Assembly: GCA_004554165.1 (NCBI GenBank)
Contig: SFNQ01000008.1
Coordinates: 1 to 64,000 of the forward strand
DNA from: Clostridiales bacterium
GTDB lineage: Bacteria > Bacillota > Clostridia > Christensenellales > CAG-138
DNA: 64,000 nt
Reading direction: 5' to 3'
Positions 40,911-48,748 of the stretch are shown piece by piece. Both the position numbers and the translations under genes were made by a program. The number at the start of each line of letters is the position of its first letter. The stretch's first letter is position 1. The notes beneath the pieces were generated by a model, which made no database searches, was not told the DNA's origin, and was given only the letters and a program-made list of their open reading frames with translations.

Positions 40911-42794
40911 ATGGCACTGCAAAAATTCAAGGCGGAATCCAAGCGCCTGCTGGATCTGATGATCAATTCGATCTATACGCACAAGGAAATTTTCCTGCGG
41001 GAGCTCATCAGCAACGCCAGCGACGCGATCGACAAGCTCTACTACCGCTCCCTGACCGATGGCAAGACCGGCATGAGCAAGGACGATTTTTCCATTGAAA
41101 TCAAGCCGGATAAGGCCGCGCGCACACTGACCATCTCCGACAACGGCTGCGGCATGTCGCGGGAGGAACTGGTACAGAATCTTGGCACCATTGCGGACAG
41201 CGGCACCTTCCGCTTCAAGTCGGAGCACACGCTCAACGAGAGCGAAACGGAGATCATCGGCCAGTTCGGCGTTGGCTTCTATTCCGCCTTCATGGTGGCA
41301 AAGCGGGTCACCGTCATCAGCCGCGCGTTTGGCGCGGAAGAGGCCTTCCGCTGGACCAGCGAGGGCGCGGAGGGCTTCTCCGTCTCCCCCGCCAGCCGGG
41401 ACGGTCACGGCACGGACGTCATTCTTACGCTCAAGGACGACGCAGAGGATGAACGCTACAGCGATTATCTGGAGCAGTACCGCCTGTCGCAGCTCATCAA
41501 AAAATACTCCTCCTACATCCGCTACCCCATCCGCATGGAGATGGAGCGCTCGCGCAAAAAAGAGGGCTCCGACGAGTATGAAACCTACACCGAGACGGAG
41601 ACCATCAATTCCATGGTGCCGCTCTGGAAGCGCCAGAAAAGCGAGCTGACACAGGAGGAGTACGACAGCTTTTATACCGACAAGTTCAGCGACTATGAAA
41701 AGCCCCTGCGCACCATCCACACCAGCGCCGAGGGCACGGTCAGCTACAACGCGCTGCTGTTCTTCCCCGCCCACGCCCCCTATGATTACTACAGCAAGGC
41801 CTATGAAAAGGGCCTGCAGCTCTATGCCAACGGCGTGCTCATCATGGACAAGTGCAAGGATCTGCTGCCGGACTATTTCAGCTTTGTCCGCGGGCTGGTG
41901 GATTCGCCCGACCTGTCGCTCAATATCTCCCGCGAAATGCTCCAGCACGACAGGCAGCTCCGCGTGATTGCCAGCAACATTGAAAAGAAGATCAAAAACG
42001 AGCTGCTTGCCATGCTGAAAAACGACCGCGAGGCGTATGAAACCCTCTTTGACGCCTTCGGTTTGCAGCTCAAATACGGAACCTATATGGACTTTGGCGC
42101 CCACAGCGAGCTGCTGCGCGACCTGCTCCTGTTCCACTCCATGCAGCAGGACAAGCGGGTGACGCTTCAGGAATATGTGGACGCCATGCCCGGGGAACAG
42201 AAGGAGATCTACTATGCCGCAGGCGAGAGCCTTGCCCGCATCCGGGCGCTGCCGCAGCTTGAACGGCTCCGGGAAAAGGGCTACGACGTGCTCTTCCTGA
42301 CCGACGATGTGGACGAGTTCGCACTGTCCGTCCTGCAGTCCTATGGGGAAAAGCCCTTCAAATCCGTCACCAGCGGTGCGCTGGATCTGGAAACCGAGGA
42401 GGAAAAAAAGGCCGCCGAGGCCCGCGCGGCGGAGCACAAAGCGCTGCTGGACGCACTGAAGGAGGCGCTTTCCGGCCGCGTCAAGGACGTTCGGCTGAGC
42501 AGCCGGCTGAAGAATCATGCCGTCTGCCTCTCCTCCGACGGCCCGCTGTCCATCGAGATGGAGAAGGTGCTCAACGCCATGCCCACGGAGAACAAGGTCC
42601 GGGCGGACCGCGTACTGGAGCTGAACGCCGACCATCCGCTGTTCCAGAAGCTGACCGCGCTGGAACAGGCAGGCGACAGCGAGGCGCTGGCCACCTATGC
42701 GGACATTCTCTTTACGCAGGCGCAGCTCATCGAGGGGATTCTTCCGGAGGACCCTGCGGACTATATGGAAAAGGTTCTGCGCTATCTGTCCTGA
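40911..42794 (+). CDS. htpG: Molecular chaperone HtpG (Hsp90)
   Basis: 627 residues, normal length. The N-terminal GHKL ATPase has LRELISNASDAIDKLYY, ISDNGCGMSREEL and IGQFGVGFYSAFMVA. The middle domain contains RGLVDSPDLSLNISREMLQ (shown in part: DSPDLSLNISREML). The C-terminal dimerisation domain is intact, without the MEEVD tail of cytosolic eukaryotic proteins. It folds or remodels client proteins using ATP in the cytoplasm. It is monocistronic, with a CIRCE element at its promoter and a strong terminator after it. Confidence 0.97.
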   Translation: MALQKFKAESKRLLDLMINSIYTHKEIFLRELISNASDAIDKLYYRSLTDGKTGMSKDDFSIEIKPDKAARTLTISDNGCGMSREELVQNLGTIADSGTFRFKSEHTLNESETEIIGQFGVGFYSAFMVAKRVTVISRAFGAEEAFRWTSEGAEGFSVSPASRDGHGTDVILTLKDDAEDERYSDYLEQYRLSQLIKKYSSYIRYPIRMEMERSRKKEGSDEYETYTETETINSMVPLWKRQKSELTQEEYDSFYTDKFSDYEKPLRTIHTSAEGTVSYNALLFFPAHAPYDYYSKAYEKGLQLYANGVLIMDKCKDLLPDYFSFVRGLVDSPDLSLNISREMLQHDRQLRVIASNIEKKIKNELLAMLKNDREAYETLFDAFGLQLKYGTYMDFGAHSELLRDLLLFHSMQQDKRVTLQEYVDAMPGEQKEIYYAAGESLARIRALPQLERLREKGYDVLFLTDDVDEFALSVLQSYGEKPFKSVTSGALDLETEEEKKAAEARAAEHKALLDALKEALSGRVKDVRLSSRLKNHAVCLSSDGPLSIEMEKVLNAMPTENKVRADRVLELNADHPLFQKLTALEQAGDSEALATYADILFTQAQLIEGILPEDPADYMEKVLRYLS

Positions 42795-42825
42795 GGCAGC
42801 CGCTATGGACCACGAAGGAGCGCAG

Positions 42826-42860
42826 CGCGGGCCCGGCCGGTTGGCCGGGCCCGCGTTTTT
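42826..42860 (+). terminator. Intrinsic terminator of htpG
   Basis: GCGGGCCCGGCC (42827-42838) pairs perfectly with GGCCGGGCCCGC (42843-42854) around the loop GGTT, extended by one C-G pair, and runs into TTTTT. Confidence 0.93.
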
Positions 42861-43239
42861 CCTGCCCGTGGCTTGCCGGCGGCGGGCCTTGCAAAAATTC
42901 CCGGCAATCCTCCAGTCGCAGCTGCGCCTGAACGTGCCCGCTCTGCCCCGGGGCTCTGTCCCGGTTCCGCCGCTCTTGCGGGGACGCCGGAGCCGCTTTT
43001 ATGCTTTTCCCCGCTTTGCACCGCCGGCCGTCGAAGCGTACCCCCCCCGCAGGAGGCCAAACGCCCGGGGCTTCGCCCGTTCCAGCAGGCCGGCCCGCAG
43101 GTCCAGTTTCGCCTGGGCCGCCCCTCCTTTTTCGGCAGGCAGCGCCGGGCCCACCGGGCCGGCGGGAGCGGAGAAGCCGTCCCGCTTTGGGCAGCCCGAT
43201 GCACGCAGCCGCCGCAGCGGAAGGAGAAAAGCGCCGCCG
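42861..43239. other. Gap without recognised genes
   Basis: About 380 very GC-rich bases between the htpG terminator and the DUF3021 gene. I see no gene or regulatory element. Confidence 0.5.
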
Positions 43240-43713
43240 TCAATCCTCCGGCCTTTTCCTGGACGCCGCTTCCAGCCGCGCGTTGATCTGGCGCAGCCGC
43301 CGCTTCACAATTCCATACTGGATCAGCCAGATCATCAGATAAATTCCGAAAAAAATCGCAAAATACAGCAATACGCCGCGGAGGCTGTGCTCCATCCAGT
43401 GCAGCAGATAGGCAATCGGCAGGGTTGCCGCGGAACATACCGCAAGATGCGTCGCCGTCTGCCGCAGCAGGCTCCAGTCCTCCCTCTGCCAGATGTTGCT
43501 TGCGCCGCCCCAGGCCGCGCCGTACAGCAGGGCGCACACCGTTTGCAGCAGCACGGCCAGCGTCTCGCTGCCGCATGCCCCGGCAAGCGACGGCACCACG
43601 GCATAATAGCGCCCGTCGCCCACAAACAGCGAAATGACAATCGTAATCCAAACGGCGATGAACAGCCCGATCAGAGCGCCCACCAGACAGGCCCGCAATA
43701 CCTTGTGCTTCAT
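43240..43713 (-). CDS. DUF3021 membrane protein, partner of a LytTR regulator
   Basis: 157 residues with four predicted spans (VGALIGLFIAVWITIVISLFV; AVLLQTVCALLYGAAWGG; LAVCSAATLPIAYLLHW; VLLYFAIFFGIYLMIWLI, the longest given in part). Known LytTR regulatory systems pair a DNA-binding LytTR protein with a membrane inhibitor that sequesters it (HdrRM, BrsRM in streptococci); DUF3021 proteins fill that place. It follows the LytTR gene by 13 bases on the same strand. The signal sensed is unknown. Confidence 0.88.
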   Translation of the reverse strand: MKHKVLRACLVGALIGLFIAVWITIVISLFVGDGRYYAVVPSLAGACGSETLAVLLQTVCALLYGAAWGGASNIWQREDWSLLRQTATHLAVCSAATLPIAYLLHWMEHSLRGVLLYFAIFFGIYLMIWLIQYGIVKRRLRQINARLEAASRKRPED

Positions 43714-43726
43714 CCGTCTCTCCTCC

Positions 43727-44167
43727 TCAAATTCCCAGCGTCTGCCGGATCTTTTTTACATACCGCCGCGACACATAGGTTTCCGCACCGTTCAGAAACC
43801 GGACGCAGATCGTCCCCGTATAGCTGAGGTCAAAGCATTTCACATGCCTGAGATTGATGATTTCCGCGTTGGAAATGCGGACAAAGCTGGCCCGGTCAAG
43901 CCGCTCCTCCAGCTCATACAGCCGCAGGCGCAGCCGGTGCTCCCCCTCGTCCGTCACCGCATAGACCTTGCCCTCTCTGGCATAGGCGCGGCAGATGGCG
44001 GACTGCTCCAAAATCCGCACATCTCCGTCCCGAAAGCCGGCCAGCAGCTGCGGCGCGCTGTCGGAAAGCCTGCGGACCAGTTCCTGTATTTCGTCCGTCA
44101 TCCGGTCCGTATGGATGACGACCTTTGGCTCCTTACAGCCGCTGTCGATCCTGACCTCAATCTGCAC
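43727..44167 (-). CDS. LytTR-domain transcriptional regulator
   Basis: 146 residues, GTG start at 44167 after GGAGGTGA. There is no receiver domain. Residues 1-45 are a short N-terminal segment, and residues 50-146 form the LytTR DNA-binding domain: FVRISNAEIINLRHVKCFDL, then SRRYVKKIRQTLG. It is probably held inactive by the DUF3021 protein downstream and may activate its own operon. A possible promoter is TGGAAG (44217-44222), 17 bases, TATACT (44194-44199), which lies inside the decayed coding remnant upstream. Confidence 0.92.
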   Translation of the reverse strand: MQIEVRIDSGCKEPKVVIHTDRMTDEIQELVRRLSDSAPQLLAGFRDGDVRILEQSAICRAYAREGKVYAVTDEGEHRLRLRLYELEERLDRASFVRISNAEIINLRHVKCFDLSYTGTICVRFLNGAETYVSRRYVKKIRQTLGI

Positions 44168-44171
44168 GACC

Positions 44172-44680
44172 TCACCTCCCTGTGTCTGCGTTCAGTATAA
44201 ACGGTTTCGGCAGTTCCTTCCACCGAATTGCGATGATTGGCAGGCATTGCGCTATAAAAGGCAAAGGGGCCGCACAAACGGCCCATTCTGTCAGTTTGAA
44301 CTGCGCTTTCAGCGCGTCAACTCGCACCGTCAGCCGCCGGTTTTCTTTCCGCGCCTTTAAAAGGTCCGCCTCCGTCGCCGCCAACTTTTCCTCCGGGCTC
44401 AGCATGTCGTCCATGAGCGTGCTGCCCGGTTTCATGGAAGATTTCTTCTCCTCCCCTCCGTTTACCAGATCGTCGTAAATTTTTTCCTGAGAGTTTTGCT
44501 CCTGAGGGTTGTTTTTGAATTTGATCTCGATATACTCTGATTAGGATCACCGGCGCGATTATTCGTATCTACCGGGGCATGCAAAGTCCCCGGGGTGATC
44601 TTTTTTGCATCGAAAGCACGATCACTGTCAGGCACTTTTCTCGTTGCAAAGCTGTATACGTAATTTCCAGATGCCGTCAA
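44172..44680 (-). pseudogene. Frameshifted remnant of an accessory or mobile-element gene
   Basis: Two minus-strand frames appear to be pieces of one protein. The first (from 44680) contains TPGTLHAPVDTNNRAGDPNQS. Near 44542 the coding character moves to another frame, continuing EYIEIKFKNNPQEQNSQEK and IYDDLVNG. The second part has a likely coiled coil (LSPEEKLAATEADLLKA, then RKENRRLTVRVDALKAQFKL). Coding character stops near 44290. There is no good start and composition is less GC-rich than around it. The style recalls plasmid/ICE proteins, but I cannot name the family. A further short minus-strand piece lies at 44723-44923. Confidence 0.45.
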
Positions 44681-44959
44681 GAGTTATGCGCAAATTTGTT
44701 TGCAGACTCTGGCTGAATGAGGTTAGCCAACAATAGAGACGTCTTCCAGAGCCGCCTCCGAGTGCTTCATATTCATGTACTTCTTGTTGCCCCACTGGGT
44801 GCCGGCCACATGGCGCAGACGGACGAGGGATTTGACAACGCCGTAAACCGGCAGCTCCGAGGGATGCTGCTCCGAAACGGTGAGAATGTGGGCGGCGCGC
44901 TGTCGGAGCAGCAGACGGAACACATCCCCGCTATCTGCTTCAGAGCAAGAAAGCGGCGC

Positions 44960-45400
44960 TCACTCGGCGTTCAGCTCTGCCTTGAGAATCCCGGCGGCAC
45001 AGCCCACCAGCTCTACGCAGGGGCGCTTTTTATAATACTTTTCATCCCGTGTGGCGGGCGCGCCGCCCTCCTCCGGCCTGCCAAGCAGCTCCCGGCAGAC
45101 AATGGACCCGTTTTCTTCGCGGAACTGCGCGCCCAGCGCCTGCATCCGCGCATAGAGCGCGGCCTTTGCCCCACGGTCCTTCGGATCGGCGCTGCCGTCA
45201 TGCAGTCCCAAAACAATCCCCATGCCCAGCACTGCGCCGCAAACCTCCCGCATCCGTCCTACGCCGCCGCCAAGCGCTGCGGAAAGGCGCATGGCCTCAT
45301 CAAAATCCATCCCCAGCGCTTCGGCATAAGCGCCCACAACCGCCTGGCAGCAATTATAGCCCGACTGGAAAAGTTCCCTGGCCCGTTCTATCTGATCCAT
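44960..45400 (-). CDS. C_GCAxxG_C_C family protein
   Basis: 146 residues. The family (PF09719) is recognised by its cysteines: SGYNCCQAVVGAY, MREVCGAVLGMGIVLG (C-GA-x2-G), then single Cys in SIVCRELLG and CVELVGCAAGIL. It is believed to be a small redox protein, perhaps metal- or Fe-S-binding, common in anaerobes; its reaction is not established. AAGGAGAAGAGG precedes the ATG. It is divergent from the tRNA-Met gene, and the two promoters share the short space at 45401-45475. Confidence 0.9.
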   Translation of the reverse strand: MDQIERARELFQSGYNCCQAVVGAYAEALGMDFDEAMRLSAALGGGVGRMREVCGAVLGMGIVLGLHDGSADPKDRGAKAALYARMQALGAQFREENGSIVCRELLGRPEEGGAPATRDEKYYKKRPCVELVGCAAGILKAELNAE

Positions 45401-45445
45401 CCTCTTCTCCTTCGCAAAATCTGTTTGAAAATCAGTATATCACGC

Positions 45446-45474
45446 TTGACAAGAAACTTCCACTCCACTATAAT
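45446..45474 (+). promoter_or_regulatory. Perfect consensus promoter of tRNA-Met
   Basis: TTGACA (45446-45451), 17 bases, TATAAT (45469-45474): a full match to the sigma-A consensus, as often seen for stable RNA genes. Confidence 0.93.
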
Positions 45475-45500
45475 ATGGGAGTGCGCAAAAAACGCCATAT

Positions 45501-45577
45501 GGCGGCGTAGCTCAGTTGGCTAGAGCATTCGGTTCATACCCGGAGTGTCATGTGTTCGAGTCACATCGCCGCTACCA
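45501..45577 (+). tRNA. tRNA-Met (CAT), elongator
   Basis: Complete cloverleaf with encoded CCA. Acceptor GGCGGCG pairs with CGCCGCT; D-arm GCTCAGTTGGCTAGAGC; anticodon loop TTCATAC; T-arm GTTCGAGT. GGCGGNGTAGCTCAG with GGTTCATACC is typical of Firmicute elongator tRNA-Met. Confidence 0.96.
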
Positions 45578-45580
45578 CCC

Positions 45581-45612
45581 CGGAGCAAGGTTCGCCTTGC
45601 TCCGTCTTTCTT
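45581..45612 (+). terminator. Intrinsic terminator of tRNA-Met
   Basis: CGGAGCAAGG (45581-45590), loop TTCG, CCTTGCTCCG (45595-45604), then TCTTTCTTT. Confidence 0.9.
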
Positions 45613-46191
45613 TGCTGCGCAACCGCAACAGGGGATCCGGTGGCAGAAGCCGTGGCATCGCCTGACGCTTTCGCGCAAGCTCCGCATCCTTTCGCCGATG
45701 ATTTTCAAGGCTGCGTCGCCTCCTGTTCGCTTCAATTCTATCCAATGAAAGCGAATTACGGCTTCACATGTTACCGTTGTTTTCAGACGCGCTGTTAACG
45801 AAGAAAAGCAGCGCGTAAGCTCCGCTGGAGCGCAGCCGGTTTTGCAAAAACCCTTCGGGGTTTCGGAGGTCTCCCTGATAAGCCTTTGCGCAAGCGTATC
45901 GACACTTGCGCGTTTTGCCACCAGCTTCCCCGTTCAGCTGTACAGTCTTTTTGGGACATGGTTGACAGACTCCTTTCAGAATGGTGTGTGCTAACTTCAT
46001 TCTACCGGAGTTCTGCAAACCGTGTCTCTTTTGTCCCTATTCAATTTGCGCAACTCATTAGATTGTACATTATCCGTTGACCGGCGATATTCTGCATGAA
46101 AGCCGCCCTTTTCCAACGCAATATCAAGCGGTTAATTTGGGTGTGAAAGCCGCTGTTTTCCCTATCGGCCCGCTACATATATATATCAGGT
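45613..46191. other. Gap of lower GC without recognised genes
   Basis: About 580 bases between tRNA-Met and the SPFH gene. Frames on both strands lack start signals and recognisable domains. Composition is less GC-rich than the neighbours, which together with the remnants at 44.2-44.9 kb suggests decayed acquired DNA. Confidence 0.45.
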
Positions 46192-47226
46192 TCATGGACG
46201 GGGAGTTCCGCAGGCTTCACAGAACCTCCCCTGATTTTCTGCGCCGCATGCGCAGCGCCAGCCGTCAGGCTGTGCCGGTGTACCAGGCTTCCCCCGGATC
46301 GCTGTTATCAGCGTGGCGGTGAGTGATCCGCCGGAGGGATTCCCTGCCGCTGTCTGCATCGCACCGGCCGTCGCTCCTGTAAGGTGGCCCGCCGCCATGG
46401 CGGGATTGCGGAAGACCGTATCCCGCTGCAGGGTTTTGAACGTATCAGAATCCAGCACCCGCATGGATCCGATGGCCATGGAGAAAACCTCAATGCCCCG
46501 CGCAGTACGCCACTTTTCATTCAGAACGGAGCAAAGCATTTCACAGAGTTGTTCGGTATAGGCCGTCATGGCGCTCGGACGAACGCCGGCTTCGCAGAGC
46601 CGCGCCAGCGCGGACAACATGGCGGTCAGCAGCTCGGAATTCATCTGCACGATCAGGCTGCTGCGAAGCTTTCCCGCTTCCATGCGGGTAACAGCCACGA
46701 AGAACGCCTCCGGGTCTGCAATGCGAAAACTGTAGCTTCCGGAACAGCTGATGCCGCCATCCATATCCAAGTCTGCATTGGGATGCCGAAAGCGGAACGG
46801 GACGGCCTCAACGCTAAAAGAATTGCCGGAGATTTCCTTTGTGTTGATGTAATACAGCCGGTGGCGATAGGGTGCGTCGCCGCCAAAGGCAATGCGCCGC
46901 CCCACGTCCCTGATAAACGCTTTCATGCCGCCGGTAAACATCCCCCGGCTCTGTTCACTGCAAAAAATCTGTTCGCCGGGTTCAGGATAGACGCCCACCA
47001 CCTTGCCGTTCTCCGTGACGATAGCGCACTGGCCAGCGGCGACCACAATTATGGAGCCGTCGGTGATGATATCCGCGTCACCCTGATTGCTGCTGCGCTG
47101 ACTCACCAGCTTGCGGGCGCGCTGCATCAGGACTTCGCTGTCCATTTCGTCACAGATAAAGGCTTCCTTCCATAGGTCAGCGGCCGCTCCGCCGATCGCA
47201 CCAGTCATTGCTTTCAGAATTCCCAA
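46192..47226 (-). CDS. SPFH-domain protein with C-terminal zinc ribbon (YdjI-like)
   Basis: 344 residues from the TTG at 47226, whose product (MGILKAMTGAIGGAAADLWKE) matches how this family begins; AAAGGA lies 10 bases upstream. The frame is open further, to 47283, but that region contains the promoter. An SPFH/band-7-like domain spans about residues 50-270. The C-terminal tail contains a small zinc ribbon CACGAENQGRFCEACG. Relatives such as Bacillus YdjI act with membrane-stress proteins at the membrane; the precise job is unknown. No spans are visible. Monocistronic. Confidence 0.85.
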   Translation of the reverse strand: MGILKAMTGAIGGAAADLWKEAFICDEMDSEVLMQRARKLVSQRSSNQGDADIITDGSIIVVAAGQCAIVTENGKVVGVYPEPGEQIFCSEQSRGMFTGGMKAFIRDVGRRIAFGGDAPYRHRLYYINTKEISGNSFSVEAVPFRFRHPNADLDMDGGISCSGSYSFRIADPEAFFVAVTRMEAGKLRSSLIVQMNSELLTAMLSALARLCEAGVRPSAMTAYTEQLCEMLCSVLNEKWRTARGIEVFSMAIGSMRVLDSDTFKTLQRDTVFRNPAMAAGHLTGATAGAMQTAAGNPSGGSLTATLITAIRGKPGTPAQPDGWRCACGAENQGRFCEACGTPRP

Positions 47227-47256
47227 GGAGGACACATCCTTTGCTTTTTGATGATT

Positions 47257-47283
47257 ATTATACCACGCTGTGGTGTATAACAA
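47257..47283 (-). promoter_or_regulatory. Probable promoter of the SPFH gene
   Basis: Minus strand TATAAT (47257-47262), with TTGTTA 15 bases upstream (47278-47283). The spacer holds a short inverted repeat, CCAC-AGC-GTGG. The -35 spacing is short, so this is tentative. Confidence 0.45.
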
Positions 47284-47410
47284 TAGCTCGCTCCTGTACT
47301 GTCAAAAGCCCTTTCTTTCAGAAAGTATCGTTTTTCGGATGACACCAGAAAGCGCAAAAGCCGGTTCCCGCCCGTTTTCCGGGATGATACTGATACCGAC
47401 ATAAAAAATC

Positions 47411-47447
47411 ACCCGACCTGATACTGAATCGAATCAGGTCATTTTTG
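47411..47447. terminator. Bidirectional terminator-like hairpin
   Basis: GACCTGAT (47415-47422) pairs with ATCAGGTC (47433-47440); ATTTTTG follows on the plus strand and GGGTGATTTTTT on the minus strand. It lies between the tRNA operon and the SPFH gene. Confidence 0.6.
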
Positions 47448-47561
47448 TGGCAGCATATGATAATTGTGATACGGTTTCAAATGGCTTCACAGGGTTTCAA
47501 ATAACAGTGAAATCATATCCTGATACATCTTTATCGGCGCGGCCGCGCAGGCGGCCTCTAA

Positions 47562-47612
47562 TTGGTGACTTCAGTCTGTGACGCGGAACGCGTCACAGAC
47601 TGAAGTCACCAA
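47562..47612. repeat. 51-bp perfect palindrome (24-bp arms, 3-nt loop)
   Basis: The left arm (47562-47585) starts TTGGTGACTTCAGTC and ends GACGCG; the right arm (47589-47612) is its exact reverse complement; the loop is GAA. There is no T-tract after either strand's stem (AAAA follows on plus, ATTAG on minus), so it is not a typical terminator. Nothing in the neighbourhood explains it. Confidence 0.9.
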
Positions 47613-47824
47613 AAAAGCACGATGGTTTCGTGTCAAAACCATCGAGCCAATATGTCAAGAGGCAACAAAAAAGATGCCACCGCAAAATTCTGATGTGGAC
47701 TTGAACCCGCAATAGTTGGTAGCGAAAGCGAACCGTCGCGAGGGCGTTTACAACCGAGCAGGTGAGCCGAGCGTGACCTTTTGCGGAAAGCAGGAGCAAC
47801 GGCGTGAGCGCGCTCTGATTTTTA

Positions 47825-47861
47825 TAAAAAAATCGGAGCAAGCGATACAAAGCTTGCTCCG
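47825..47861 (-). terminator. Intrinsic terminator of the tRNA operon
   Basis: Minus strand: CGGAGCAAGC (47852-47861), 8-nt loop, GCTTGCTCCG (47834-47843), then ATTTTTTTAT. It starts 4 bases after the tRNA-Leu CCA. Confidence 0.93.
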
Positions 47862-47864
47862 ATG

Positions 47865-47951
47865 TGGTGCGGGAAACAGGACTTGAACCTGCATGGGTGT
47901 GACCCCACACGGACCTGAACCGTGCGCGTCTGCCAATTCCGCCATTCCCGC
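47865..47951 (-). tRNA. tRNA-Leu (CAG)
   Basis: 87 bases with a long variable arm, as expected for Leu. Acceptor GCGGGAA/TTCCCGC, anticodon loop TTCAGGT, T-arm GCAGG-TTCAAGT-CCTGT, encoded CCA. Last gene of the eight-tRNA operon. Confidence 0.96.
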
Positions 47952-47953
47952 GT

Positions 47954-48038
47954 TGGTGGATGGGGATGGATTCGAACCATCGTAGTCTGTGACAACGGAT
48001 TTACAGTCCGCTCCCTTTGGCCGCTCGGGAACCCATCC
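47954..48038 (-). tRNA. tRNA-Tyr (GTA)
   Basis: 85 bases with a long variable arm. Acceptor GGATGGG/CCCATCC, anticodon loop CTGTAAA, encoded CCA. Confidence 0.96.
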
Positions 48039-48068
48039 ACGAGAAATGAAACTGTATGAATTTGTCAA

Positions 48069-48144
48069 TGGAGCTGGTGATGGGACTCGAACCCGCAACC
48101 TGCTGATTACAAATCAGCTGCTCTGCCAATTGAGCTACACCAGC
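48069..48144 (-). tRNA. tRNA-Thr (TGT)
   Basis: 76 bases. Acceptor GCTGGTG/CACCAGC, anticodon loop TTTGTAA, encoded CCA. Confidence 0.96.
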
Positions 48145-48149
48145 AAAAC

Positions 48150-48225
48150 TGGTGCCTCAGAGTGGAGTCGAACCACCGACACAGGGATTTTCAGTCCCTT
48201 GCTCTACCAGCTGAGCTACCGAGGC
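48150..48225 (-). tRNA. tRNA-Phe (GAA)
   Basis: 76 bases. Acceptor GCCTCGG/CTGAGGC, anticodon loop CTGAAAA, encoded CCA. Confidence 0.96.
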
Positions 48226-48230
48226 ATAAA

Positions 48231-48307
48231 TGGCGACCCGAAGGGGGCTCGAACCCCTGACCTCCAGCGTGACAGGCTGGCATTCTAACCAACTGAACTA
48301 CCGGGCC
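48231..48307 (-). tRNA. tRNA-Asp (GTC)
   Basis: 77 bases. Acceptor GGCCCGG/TCGGGTC, anticodon stem-loop CCAGC-CTGTCAC-GCTGG, encoded CCA. Confidence 0.96.
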
Positions 48308-48326
48308 ATACGATTTCTCGGCAAAA

Positions 48327-48403
48327 TGGTGGGCCTTCAGGGACTCGAACCCCGGACCAATCGGTTATGAGCCGACCGCTCTGACCAACTGAGCTAAAGG
48401 CCC
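48327..48403 (-). tRNA. tRNA with CAT anticodon, probably Ile2 (lysidine-modified)
   Basis: 77 bases. Acceptor GGGCCTT/AAGGCCC, anticodon loop CTCATAA, encoded CCA. It differs clearly from the elongator tRNA-Met at 45501, and its GGGCCTTTAGCTCAG start resembles Firmicute tRNA-Ile2. CAT-anticodon tRNAs cannot be told apart by anticodon alone, so Met remains possible. Confidence 0.9.
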
Positions 48404-48415
48404 ACACCAAGAAAT

Positions 48416-48490
48416 TGGTGACCCCGAGGAGAATCGAACTCCTGTTACCGCCGTGAAAGGGCGGTGTCTTGACCGCTTGACCACGGGGCC
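48416..48490 (-). tRNA. tRNA-Glu (TTC)
   Basis: 75 bases. Acceptor GGCCCCG/CGGGGTC, anticodon stem-loop CCGCC-CTTTCAC-GGCGG, encoded CCA. Confidence 0.96.
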
Positions 48491-48496
48491 ACTCAC

Positions 48497-48573
48497 TGGT
48501 CGGGGTGAAGGGATTTGAACCCCCGGCCCCATGCTCCCAAAGCACGTGCGCTACCGGACTGCGCTACACCCCG
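48497..48573 (-). tRNA. tRNA-Pro (TGG)
   Basis: 77 bases. Acceptor CGGGGTG/CACCCCG, anticodon loop TTTGGGA, encoded CCA. First gene of the operon Pro-Glu-Ile2-Asp-Phe-Thr-Tyr-Leu. Confidence 0.96.
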
Positions 48574-48606
48574 AATTCCATCGCACCCGCTTTTCGCGAC
48601 CTTATT

Positions 48607-48635
48607 AATATACAACAGCCTTGCCAAATTGTCAA
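48607..48635 (-). promoter_or_regulatory. Promoter of the eight-tRNA operon
   Basis: Minus strand: TTGACA (48630-48635), 17 bases, TATATT (48607-48612), about 33 bases before tRNA-Pro. Confidence 0.88.
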
Positions 48636-48748
48636 CAGCCAAATAGGATATTTTTGCGGGCTGCTTTCACTTTTTTCGCGCTCCCTCGCGCATCCCAAGC
48701 CTGCGGTAAGCGCCGGACAGAGCGCCTGCCGCAGGCTGTCGCCGTTCT

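Noticed and set aside
45520..46018. Minus-strand frames of 133 and 84 residues near tRNA-Met
   Set aside because: The first runs through the tRNA gene and its terminator; neither has a start signal or domain.
47593..48545. Frames of 72-116 residues across the tRNA cluster
   Set aside because: They are translations of tRNA genes, a common false call.
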